Source: Chitinophaga ginsengisoli (GTDB taxonomy: Bacteria; Bacteroidota; Bacteroidia; Chitinophagales; Chitinophagaceae). Taken from it: a stretch of DNA of 64,000 bases. The stretch lies in contig NZ_PYGK01000009.1 in assembly GCF_003014595.1 (NCBI RefSeq), forward strand, positions 244,482 through 308,481, written 5' to 3'. Shown here in pieces: positions 54,301 to 61,126 of this stretch. Numbering within the stretch: the first letter of the stretch is position 1; every line of letters starts with the position of its first letter. The position numbers and the translations under genes are program-made. The notes under the pieces were generated by a model. It worked only from the letters and a program-made list of their open reading frames with translations. It searched no databases and had not been told where the DNA came from.

Positions 54301-54566
54301 GTCAGCCCCTGTATATTCTTGCTGCTGATATTCTTAATCCCGTTCACATACAGGAACTGGTCCTGCAAACGGGTAGCAAAGAATCCTTCCATCTGCTGGG
54401 GAGACATCCCGCCATAAGGCTCTATGACGTAGATCGTCGGCAGATTCAGCTTGGGAAAGATGTCTATAGGAATGTTCATAACAGCCAGTACTGAAAACAG
54501 GAACATGCCGAGGGTAAGTACGACCACGGACAATGGCTTTTTCAGTGCGCTAGTAACTAATGACAT
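51354..54566 (-). CDS. RND efflux transporter permease (AcrB/HAE1-like)
   Basis: A 1070-residue inner-membrane pump with the 12-helix RND layout: first helix after MSLVTSALKKPL, large periplasmic loop, GLALAIGVLVDQATVTIENI in helix 4, and the second repeat ending in a hydrophobic C-terminal helix. In helix 4 only the first of the two proton-relay aspartates of multidrug HAE1 pumps is kept (VDQ instead of VDD), a pattern closer to metal pumps, so the substrate class is unclear. The frame extends upstream to 54692, inside the TolC gene; ATG 54566 gives the standard N-terminus. Confidence 0.92.
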   Translation of the reverse strand: MSLVTSALKKPLSVVVLTLGMFLFSVLAVMNIPIDIFPKLNLPTIYVIEPYGGMSPQQMEGFFATRLQDQFLYVNGIKNISSKNIQGLTMIKLSFYESTDMAEASAQVALQVNRAMKFFPPGALPPQVVRFDASSLPVGQLVFSCPNRSLKDIYDLANTRVRPMFGSVPGLSAPPPFGANSRSVIVSVDPDRLRSYNMSADEVVEAIAKNNVMTPSGNIRINNTMYVTTINSLEKEVQDFGDIPITTNGNSTVFIRDVARVSDAADITVDYALVNGRRSVYIPVVKTADASTWDVVKELKARLPEMQSLLPEDVKVTYEFDQSVFVINAVKSLMTEGLLGALLTGLMVLLFLRDLRSCLVVVVTIPIAILAAVLGLKLAGQTINLMTLSGLALAIGVLVDQATVTIENIHQHLEMGKSKRQAIYDASEEIAFPLLLILLCILAVFAPSFIMTGVPKAMFLPLSLSIGFAMIASYFAAQSLVPVLSNWWLKEGKFNHGLALDEDEIRQVRHDHMHHGKKGGFERFKDRFVSLLEWLGRRSRLVIGLYVILAFGIAGAAFMIIGKDLMPHVNTGQFQLRLKEPDGTRLERTEEKVHQVLALIDSTVNGNVAISSGYVGLVPSSYGTSNLYVFNAGTHEAVLQVNLNEDYKVDIETLKDELRARIKAKMPEMRVSFEPVDMTEKIMAQGASTPIEVRVAGKDMKQIAGYAGELVDKLKEVDFLRDVQIAQPLHYPVININIDRFKVAQMGLNMYQVARSVTASTSSSRFTEKNQWLDEKVAYTYQVQVQVPEYIMQTIDNLKEIPLVKGQSRPVLGDVATFSNGEMPGEFDRAGTRRFVTVSANITGKDLGAATKVVQTAIKEMGEPPRGVKVELKGSSSLLVETLSSLQNGLMLAIAVIFLLLAANYQSFKLSFVVLVTMPAVIAGALIMLLLTGATLNLQSYMGMIMSTGVSVANAILIVTNAEKLRLEYRDAYKAAIVSAGIRLRPILMTSLAMIAGMVPMATGLGESGDQTAPLGRAVIGGLIASTLAALLILPLVYAAIQRKASYDDPSLMPVKKLKEPKIATNHVHV

Positions 54567-54585
54567 AAGAATGCTTTTTTTGCTA

Positions 54586-56007
54586 TTACTGCTTGCGGGC
54601 AACCTCCAGCTGCTGCACCAGTTCCTGAATATTATTAGCCGTAAATGCCTGCTTGAAAAGTGCCTGCCATGCCGCATTACGCGTCTGTACAAGATCTGTT
54701 TCCGCCCTGTTCAGCAGGTATAAGGCATTGGTCACTTCAATGATATTGGTCAATCCTCCTTTGTACAGCGCCATCTTCTGCAAAGCTGCAGCCCTGGCTG
54801 CATTCAGCTGTGCGGGCATTTCCTGTAGCTTGTCAAGAGCAGTGCGGATACCCAGCCTTGACTGCTGCAACTGGTTATCCAATACTGCTTGCGTCGTCTC
54901 CAGCTGTTCAGCGGCCGCTTTGGTGCGCAAATGCTGTTCTCTCACCTTGTCTTTCGTGTGTCCTATATCGGCAAGGTTGTAGGTCAGCGCCAGTCCTGCG
55001 AGATAGTTATAGCGACTGTACCCCAATCCGCTCCACAGATTCTTATTGTAGCTATCATTATACTGTCCGCTGGAACCACGCATCCATCCTGCCGCCAGCA
55101 CGGATATTTTAGGCAATGCGGCCCTGCGGATGACTTGTTCATGCTTTTGCTGTTGCGCCAGCAACCCGTTATAATACAACAATACAGGATGCTCTTTCGC
55201 CACGGATGCGGTATCATTCAATCCGGTCAGCATAGACAGCAGGCCGTTGTTATACAGCGTATCCGGCTGAATAGCACTGGTATCCAGCCCTGTTAAAATA
55301 CCCAGGTGCAAGCGCACGCTGTTGTAGTTATTTTGTATATCGAGATAGTTCAGTCTTGCTTTGGATAATTCTGCAGCTGCAATAGAGCTGTCCACCCCAG
55401 GTTTCAGCCCGTGTAGCACAATGGCTGTCACGGCCCTTTGCACAGATCGTGTACGGTCTATATTGTCTTCCTGGATCTTCATCAGCGAACGGTATTGCAA
55501 TAAGCCCAGATAGTCCCGTACCACCGCTACCATCAGATCATTGGCGGTGATATCTGCATCGAGACCTGATACTTTCTGTTGCTGTATCGCTTCTTCCTTT
55601 TGCGTACGGTAAGCGCCGAAATTGTACACTTCCCATTGTACCTGCGCCAGTGCAATATTGCCGCTCATCACGTCACTACGATTAGCCCCGCGGATACCAC
55701 CCGATGTGGAAGGGACGGTGCTTAAGGGAAAATAAGAGCCATAAATACCATTGTCGGTTCCAACAGTGGCTTCTTCTACCAGCTTGACGGAAGGCCACCA
55801 GTTATGACTGATATCCGTAGTATGGGCAATGCCCGCCCGCGATAATGTTTGCTTTGCTCTTAATGATGGATAATGTTGAAGGGTTAGGGTAATAGCCTGT
55901 TGGAGGGACAAATTTTCTTTGCCCGACTGCGCATAGGTATCGTGCGGTATGCCAGTCACCAGACATAGTGTAAACACCCACAACCCTGCAGCAATGTTTT
56001 TATTCAT
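54586..56007 (-). CDS. TolC family outer membrane efflux protein
   Basis: A 473-residue outer-membrane channel with a signal peptide (start ATG 56007, MNKNIAAGLWVFTLCLVTG), two OEP repeats of long alpha helices and the typical LSLQQAITLTLQHYPSLRAKQ first helix. The C-terminal helix is followed by a short basic tail. It is the first gene of the TolC-RND-adaptor operon. The frame opens at 56031, but the ATG at 56007 gives a better signal peptide. Confidence 0.9.
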   Translation of the reverse strand: MNKNIAAGLWVFTLCLVTGIPHDTYAQSGKENLSLQQAITLTLQHYPSLRAKQTLSRAGIAHTTDISHNWWPSVKLVEEATVGTDNGIYGSYFPLSTVPSTSGGIRGANRSDVMSGNIALAQVQWEVYNFGAYRTQKEEAIQQQKVSGLDADITANDLMVAVVRDYLGLLQYRSLMKIQEDNIDRTRSVQRAVTAIVLHGLKPGVDSSIAAAELSKARLNYLDIQNNYNSVRLHLGILTGLDTSAIQPDTLYNNGLLSMLTGLNDTASVAKEHPVLLYYNGLLAQQQKHEQVIRRAALPKISVLAAGWMRGSSGQYNDSYNKNLWSGLGYSRYNYLAGLALTYNLADIGHTKDKVREQHLRTKAAAEQLETTQAVLDNQLQQSRLGIRTALDKLQEMPAQLNAARAAALQKMALYKGGLTNIIEVTNALYLLNRAETDLVQTRNAAWQALFKQAFTANNIQELVQQLEVARKQ

Positions 56008-56080
56008 AACTGACAGATGTTGAGTGACCATAGACGTGTGTCTACGGCATTAATTAAGGATAATAAAAAAGGAATGGAAA

Positions 56081-56470
56081 TCAGGCTACAGGAGGCCCAC
56101 GCCAATCACTGAGAGTAACGGCGACACTGATATAGGAATTCTTATATCCACTGTAAACAACAGGGATGTAAACGAAGAATGATTTGATGCGGATACTGGG
56201 TACAAACAGGCATAACTCATGATAATCGTTCAATGGCCTGGTACGATGATTATATCTGCGCGTACCGGTCTTAAACCATTGCACGCCATCAATAGCTGTT
56301 ACCCCTGCCTGCTGACTAGCAACATGAGATACAACACTGCTGGTGTGCGCACGTATAACTGTCTGTGATGTGGAAGTAATAAATGGAACCTCTTCCTGCA
56401 GCAGCGGCAGGAAAAAGATGCATGAAAGAAAAAGTAAAAGCCTTTTGAGCTGTTTCACGTCGAGACCCAT
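56081..56470 (-). CDS. Small exported protein upstream of the efflux operon
   Basis: A 129-residue protein with a likely signal peptide (KQLKRLLLFLSCIFFLPLL) and a C-terminus ending DWRGPPVA. No recognised domain. It precedes the efflux operon by 73 bases on the same strand and may be its first gene. Small proteins ending in RGPP are, from memory, often found beside Bacteroidota efflux genes, but I cannot verify this. Reading-frame evidence is moderate. Confidence 0.5.
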   Translation of the reverse strand: MGLDVKQLKRLLLFLSCIFFLPLLQEEVPFITSTSQTVIRAHTSSVVSHVASQQAGVTAIDGVQWFKTGTRRYNHRTRPLNDYHELCLFVPSIRIKSFFVYIPVVYSGYKNSYISVAVTLSDWRGPPVA

Positions 56471-56574
56471 TTATACGTATGCAAGATATTTAAACAAAAT
56501 TATAATACATAGCCCTCTTAATGGTTTTAAGGGAATTATAATGTCTGTTCGGTCCTCTCGGTATAGAGCTTGTG

Positions 56575-56582
56575 TATATTTG
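56575..56582 (+). promoter_or_regulatory. -7 promoter box of the LytTR regulator
   Basis: TATATTTG, a perfect TAnnTTTG match, ends 4 bases before ATG 56587, implying a leaderless or nearly leaderless mRNA and excluding the upstream GTG at 56572. Confidence 0.6.
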
Positions 56583-56586
56583 CAAT

Positions 56587-57282
56587 ATGAACTGCCTGAT
56601 AATCGACGATAACAAACTGGCGCGCACTGCGATGAAGCAACTGGCCAGTCATGTAGATCAGCTACGTGTTGCTGGCGAATGTGCCAGTGCAATAGAAGCC
56701 TATAATATCCTGCAGAAGGAAAAGATCGATCTGTTACTGCTGGACATTGAAATGCCCGGTATGAATGGCCTCGAGCTGACACGTAACATCGGGAAAAAGG
56801 GCCCTGTCATTATCTTTACCACTGCCAAGAAAGACTACGCAGTGGAGGCCTTTGAACTGCATGTAGCAGATTATCTTATCAAGCCGGTCACTCCTTCCCG
56901 TTTCCTACAGGCCATAGAAAGGGCGAAAGAGTTACAACAAGCTAACACCCGTGAAGTGCATGATACCGACAACGAATTTGTCTTTATCAGGGATAGTGGT
57001 TCACTGAAGCGCATCAAACTGGATGAGATCCTCTACCTGGAAGCGATGGGCGACTATGTAAAACTGCATACTTCCCAGAAATTTCATGCCGTTCATTCTA
57101 CCCTGAAAGCGATAGAAGAAAGATTACCCGACACGAAATTCATGCGCGTCCACCGCTCCTACATTGTAGCCCTCGATAAGATAGACGCTATACAGGACGG
57201 CGCTATTATTATCTCAAAGAATTCCGTCCCGGTAGCGGATGCTTATCGTGCTGCACTCAACAGTCGCCTGAACTTATTATAG
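56587..57282 (+). CDS. LytTR-family response regulator
   Basis: A 231-residue two-domain regulator. The receiver domain (1-120) has the acidic pair in IIDDNKLAR, the phosphoacceptor Asp in LLLLDIEMPGMNGLEL and the lysine in LIKPVTP. The LytTR DNA-binding domain (about 130-231) includes LDEILYLEAMGDYVKLHT and MRVHRSYIVALDKI. The start is ATG 56587. No LytS-type sensor kinase gene is next to it; it is divergent from the efflux unit, which it may control. Confidence 0.93.
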   Translation: MNCLIIDDNKLARTAMKQLASHVDQLRVAGECASAIEAYNILQKEKIDLLLLDIEMPGMNGLELTRNIGKKGPVIIFTTAKKDYAVEAFELHVADYLIKPVTPSRFLQAIERAKELQQANTREVHDTDNEFVFIRDSGSLKRIKLDEILYLEAMGDYVKLHTSQKFHAVHSTLKAIEERLPDTKFMRVHRSYIVALDKIDAIQDGAIIISKNSVPVADAYRAALNSRLNLL

Positions 57283-57369
57283 TATTCCCTTATCATTCCC
57301 TTTAGCAATTTAGCAATACAGAAGCCTCCAAGGCGCTTGCCCCACTAAGGAAATGCGTATTTATGTTGA

Positions 57370-57391
57370 CGCGTTAATAACGCGGATTTTT
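57370..57391 (+). terminator. Weak terminator of the LytTR gene
   Basis: Palindrome CGCGTTAATAACGCG (57370-57384) followed by GATTTTT, 88 bases after the stop. Confidence 0.5.
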
Positions 57392-57603
57392 CTACATGAT
57401 GCTAAACTAAACTCGGAAAGAGTGGTAGAAACGGCTATGATTATATCATAAAGCTAAGTAGAAAAAGGATGCGGGAAATACGGATTTTATTCTACTAAAA
57501 GCCACTATAACAAACAGATTTACAGCACATTAATAGAAAACAACTTACAAGCACCAAATATCGAACATATCGGCTCCTCTTTGAGGACAAACATCCATCA
57601 TAT
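57392..57603. other. AT-rich gap without visible genes
   Basis: The first part of an 820-base gap. I see no reading frame or RNA gene in it; the rest of the gap holds the palindrome and repeats listed next. Confidence 0.4.
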
Positions 57604-57696
57604 TTGCATCAAACTAGCATATGACTAGCATCTTCTTCCGTTAAAAAACGGAGGAAGAACGGAGGAAGATGCTAGTCATATGTTAGTTTGATGCAA
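57604..57696. repeat. 39-bp inverted repeat (long hairpin)
   Basis: Arms at 57604-57642 and 57658-57696 match over 39 bases with two differences (both allow G-U pairing on one strand), around a 15-base loop. The arms begin TTGCATCAAACTA and end TTCTTCCGTT. No T run follows. The loop sequence ACGGAGGAAG repeats part of the arm, so the arm end can slip by one register. Confidence 0.85.
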
Positions 57697-57813
57697 GTCA
57701 CAACCGAAGTAATTTCAGATTGATCGAAGATTATCTTCTTTACAGTTTTGTTATAGTCATTAGTTCTTCAGCTCCTAAAAGGGAAGACCTCATAACCAGC
57801 GTAGGAACAGCGG

Positions 57814-57972
57814 AAGTAGCACCGGTTTCAGATGGGAATGGCGGGCCTTCGGCTCTCCGGTGACACGACCGGTGCTGCCCAATATATATCCAATACCTTA
57901 TTCGCTTGACAACGCCTAATAGCATTCCAGAGAGGCGCCGACCGACATCCCATACTGAAACCGAAGCTACTT
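57814..57972 (+). repeat. Dispersed fold-back element, copy 4 (159 bp, diverged)
   Basis: The left arm AAGTAGCACCGGTTTCAG then ATGGGAATGGCGGG pairs with the right arm CATCCCATACTGAAACCG then AAGCTACTT. The GTAGC/GCTAC outer pair and GGTTTCAG/CTGAAACC are kept; the inner part is more diverged, but TTGACAACGCCTAATAGCA matches the core of the other copies. It lies between two convergent genes. Confidence 0.78.
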
Positions 57973-58116
57973 AGCGGGAAAAAGAAGCCTCAACAACACT
58001 CAATAGCACTCCAGAGAGGCGCCGACCACCGAAGCTACTTAGCGGGAAAAAGAAGCCCCAACAACGCTCAATAGCACTCCAGAGAGGCGCCGACCGCCGA
58101 AGCTACTTAGCAGGAA
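57961..58116 (+). repeat. 68-bp tandem repeats derived from copy 4
   Basis: CCGAAGCTACTTAGCGGGAA starts at 57961 and 58029 and, with one base changed (AGCAGG), at 58097: two full units and a partial third, each full unit carrying CTCAATAGCACTCCAGAGAG and GGCGCCGACC. The unit is built from the right arm and core of fold-back copy 4. The third unit runs into the M28 peptidase gene and supplies its last codons and stop (CTA at 58103-58105). Confidence 0.9.
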
Positions 58117-60349
58117 TAGCACCCAACCCCGCCGCAGCCTGCTGCAGATAATTCGTCAACCGGTTCACCGCTGCCGCCGCAATAGCGATCTGCTCCTCCG
58201 CCTCCTGCCATCTCCGTTGTTCGATGGCCTCCCTGATACCTGGCAATGTCTTCACACCATAACCCGTATAAAATCCAGGTGCATAGACAGTATGTTTATA
58301 CCAGCCCCTGTTTGGCAATCCTTTATCATACAGCAATTGTTGTTCCGCCTGATAAAGCGCCTTATTCAGGCCATCTGCTTTCTCCGCAGGAACAGGCCCT
58401 TTCGCTCTCAATTCCTGTAATTGCTGGGTAGCTTTATCCAATGCGACCAATGCATTCTGCAGTTTTGAAAAGTCAATGTAAGGTACTTCAGACTTTACAG
58501 CCGGCGCCTTAATCGGCTTGGTAACATCCGCCGTAAGCTGATAAGCATTATTATTGATGATCTGATTTTCCACGGCAGTAGATTCCCTCATCTGTTCTGC
58601 CAGCGAGATCAGTTCTGTAGTATATCCGTTGATGGTTTTGGAAAGACTACGGAAGTCAAATGGCAATACATCCGCTTCTGCCAGTCTTAAAGCTGCATGG
58701 CCACCGAATTTGGACAGTGCTACACCATACTCAAAACCGGGATCTTTAAAGCGGGAATAGTTCTCATATGTATCATAAATGGAATGGTATTCTCCGCCTG
58801 CACCTTCCCCGCCGAAGCCGACATTCAGAGATGGAATACCCAGGTGTTGAAGGAAGGAAGAGTAATCAGACCCCGAGCCCAGTGCGCTGATGGTCATATC
58901 TTTTTTCCCCAGCAGGTCCTTCTTCGCTTTTGTCGTAGCCGCCGATACAATATCAGATGCCTGTTTCCTTTCAAGGATGTTTACTTTAGTCTGCGGATCG
59001 GTAATTCCTCTGGCCACCTCCCCTGCAAAAGGTTCCAGTGCATGCGAACCACCTATCCCCAGGTATCCGCGACTATTCCCATCTGAATTGATATAAGCCA
59101 CTGCCTTCTGCTGTAACTCAGCCGCGTGTGCTTCCACCCATTCAGTAGAGCCCAGCAATCCCGGTTCCTCACCATCCCAGGCCGCATATACTAATGTTCT
59201 TTTAGGTTTATATCCCTTCTTTGCCAGCACACCGATGGCCTTTGCCTCTTCCAGCAAAGCCGACAGTCCGCTCACAGGGTCCGCAGCGCCATATACCCAG
59301 GCATCGTGGTGGTTACCCCTGATCACCCACTGGTCAGGCAGTTGACTTCCCTTCATAAAAGCGATCACATTATAGGCAGGCACCATCTTCCAGTCAAATT
59401 CCAGTTTCAGGTGCACTTTTGCCTTACCTGGGCCAATATGATAGGTAAACGGCAGGGCGCCTCTCCAGCTCTCCGGCGCTACAGGGCCCTCCAGGGCCGC
59501 CAGCAATGGAGCCGCATCATGATAGCTGATAGGTAGTACCGGTATCTTCAAAAGGTTAGTAGCTTCAGACCTTTCCAGTCTTTTCGCATTTTCCGTGGCT
59601 CCCACACCGGGCGTGAGTGGATCACCCGGATAGATCACCATGTCCATAATGGAGCCCCTTTGCACTCCATATTCGCTTTTATAGGGTCCCTGCGGATATA
59701 CATCCCCCTGGTAGTAACCATCATCTTTCGGATCGGAATAGATAAGCGTACCGATAGCGCCATGTTCCTGTGCTACTTTCGGCTTGATCCCCCTCCAGGA
59801 ACGGCCATATTTTGCGACCACAATCTTACCCTGCACACTGATCCCCAGCCTTTCCAGGTATTCATAGTCTTCCGGCAGACCATAATTCACAAACACCAGT
59901 TCCCCGGTCACATCGCCATCGGCACTCCAGGCATTGTAGGTAGCCAGTTCATCCGGCTGACCGGTGCTGGGGTCTTCCTTCAGGGCCGGCTCTTTGAGCA
60001 CCGCTTTATAGTTCTCCGGATAGCTTGCTTCCAGTACCCTTGTCTTAGGAGTAGGAAAAAGTACCTGGTAGGTCTCTATCCTGGCATCCCAACCATAGCT
60101 TTTAAACTGTTGCAGGATGTTCTCAGCCACCCACTTATCCCTCGGCATACCGAGATAGTGTTGCTGTGCTGACAGCGTCTTAATATTATTCCCAATGGCA
60201 GCAGCGCTCAGTTCCTTATCGAAATTGGCTTCCAGTTGCTGTTGCTGTTGGCTATGTTCACTACTGAAACCGCTCAGCTTCTGCTGGGCATAAGTGCTCT
60301 GCAATAATAAAATGAGGGCAATACCTGACGTGATCTTCTTTGAATTCAT
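58103..60349 (-). CDS. M28 family zinc metallopeptidase (glutamate carboxypeptidase II-like), exported
   Basis: A 748-residue exopeptidase with signal peptide (KKITSGIALILLLQSTYAQ), a PA-domain insert (GELVFVNYG to AIGTLIYSDP), the M28 catalytic domain (NHHDAWVYGAADPVSG, WDGEEPGLLGSTEW, GSGSDYSSFLQHLGIPSLNVGF) and a C-terminal transferrin-receptor-like dimerisation domain. It resembles human PSMA/NAALADase and should release C-terminal acidic residues from peptides. The last few codons and stop fall in the tandem repeat derived from fold-back copy 4, so the C-terminus may have been reshaped by repeat growth. Confidence 0.93.
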   Translation of the reverse strand: MNSKKITSGIALILLLQSTYAQQKLSGFSSEHSQQQQQLEANFDKELSAAAIGNNIKTLSAQQHYLGMPRDKWVAENILQQFKSYGWDARIETYQVLFPTPKTRVLEASYPENYKAVLKEPALKEDPSTGQPDELATYNAWSADGDVTGELVFVNYGLPEDYEYLERLGISVQGKIVVAKYGRSWRGIKPKVAQEHGAIGTLIYSDPKDDGYYQGDVYPQGPYKSEYGVQRGSIMDMVIYPGDPLTPGVGATENAKRLERSEATNLLKIPVLPISYHDAAPLLAALEGPVAPESWRGALPFTYHIGPGKAKVHLKLEFDWKMVPAYNVIAFMKGSQLPDQWVIRGNHHDAWVYGAADPVSGLSALLEEAKAIGVLAKKGYKPKRTLVYAAWDGEEPGLLGSTEWVEAHAAELQQKAVAYINSDGNSRGYLGIGGSHALEPFAGEVARGITDPQTKVNILERKQASDIVSAATTKAKKDLLGKKDMTISALGSGSDYSSFLQHLGIPSLNVGFGGEGAGGEYHSIYDTYENYSRFKDPGFEYGVALSKFGGHAALRLAEADVLPFDFRSLSKTINGYTTELISLAEQMRESTAVENQIINNNAYQLTADVTKPIKAPAVKSEVPYIDFSKLQNALVALDKATQQLQELRAKGPVPAEKADGLNKALYQAEQQLLYDKGLPNRGWYKHTVYAPGFYTGYGVKTLPGIREAIEQRRWQEAEEQIAIAAAAVNRLTNYLQQAAAGLGAIPAK

Positions 60350-60402
60350 GCAAAAAGAGGGTTTATTTGGTTGACATTAAGTCTGTTTAGGTAGGTGGTG
60401 AA

Positions 60403-60410
60403 CAAATATA
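60403..60410 (-). promoter_or_regulatory. -7 promoter box of the M28 peptidase gene
   Basis: Minus-strand TATATTTG, a perfect TAnnTTTG match, 53 bases before the ATG at 60349. Confidence 0.55.
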
Positions 60411-60496
60411 ATATATCCCAACGACACTTGTTCCTCTTCCGCCGATGACTGATGCCTGTTAGACAATTTACCATCAATATGCGCTTATATGCCATG

Positions 60497-60504
60497 TATC
60501 TTTG
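60497..60504 (+). promoter_or_regulatory. -7 promoter box of the small basic protein gene
   Basis: TATCTTTG, a perfect TAnnTTTG match, giving a leader of roughly 95 bases before ATG 60607. Confidence 0.55.
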
Positions 60505-60606
60505 GTTCAACAAAGCAATTGAGTAGGACAGTTAACAAACAAAGAGCAAAAAACTGAACGAGGCAATTGTCCAGACTATTAATCATCAAATAAAAAAATA
60601 CGAGTC

Positions 60607-60816
60607 ATGAAAAAGTTAGGAATTCTGATGGCTGCTGCTATGATCTTCGCAGGTACCACCGCCACATTTGCTGCTACACCAGTACATACAGCTAAAGCAA
60701 CTGCTAAAACTACAACTGTTAACGCTAAACAACAGGAGAAACCTAAAGCGGCTACCGCTCCCCACGCAAAGAAAGCTCACAAGAAACACCACCACGCGAA
60801 GAAAGCTGCTAAATAA
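60607..60816 (+). CDS. Small exported Lys/His/Ala-rich protein
   Basis: A 69-residue protein: signal peptide MKKLGILMAAAMIFAGTTATFA, then a mature part of about 45 residues made almost only of Ala, Lys, Thr and His (AKKAHKKHHHAKKAAK at the end), strongly basic and probably disordered. It resembles the product of 63492-63674 in design. No family is recognised; the His run could bind metal and the Lys could bind acidic surfaces or nucleic acid, but this is speculation. Confidence 0.7.
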   Translation: MKKLGILMAAAMIFAGTTATFAATPVHTAKATAKTTTVNAKQQEKPKAATAPHAKKAHKKHHHAKKAAK

Positions 60817-61126
60817 GCAGTAATATCGACAGGTCATGTAGTTCAGAGGTGCCGAAAATGGAATATCGATTTAACAACAAGCAAAAGTAAACGGACAGAA
60901 CAACCAGTAAGCACCAATTGGACGCACAAAAGACCTGAGGTATCCTGAGAGCATGCGGGCGCGAAGCCTGTCTACATAAGATTTGGGTTTATCAAAAGAA
61001 TGACGGGTGACGAATAAACAGTATTCGTGATTCGTCATTCGTATTGCCAGCACATACCCCCTATCAGGCAAATAACAGGCAAACCAAAATACATTCGTAA
61101 TTTTAAACCAAATATTCGCCGACAAA
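60817..61126. other. Gap before the hybrid kinase gene
   Basis: 310 bases with no reading frame I can support. It contains the hairpin listed next, and promoter-like TAATTTTA shortly before the kinase ATG. Confidence 0.4.
60998..61040 (+). repeat. Two-part hairpin upstream of the hybrid kinase
   Basis: GAATGACG and ACGAAT pair with ATTCGT and CGTCATTC; the two stems are split by a symmetric GGTG/GATT internal loop, with AAACAGT as the end loop. The AATGACGGGTGACGAAT half is close to a direct repeat of itself. Confidence 0.7.

Noticed and set aside
57740..57925. Minus-strand frame of 61 codons over fold-back copy 4
   Set aside because: It is a product of the repeat, is not conserved in the other copies and lacks a start signal.
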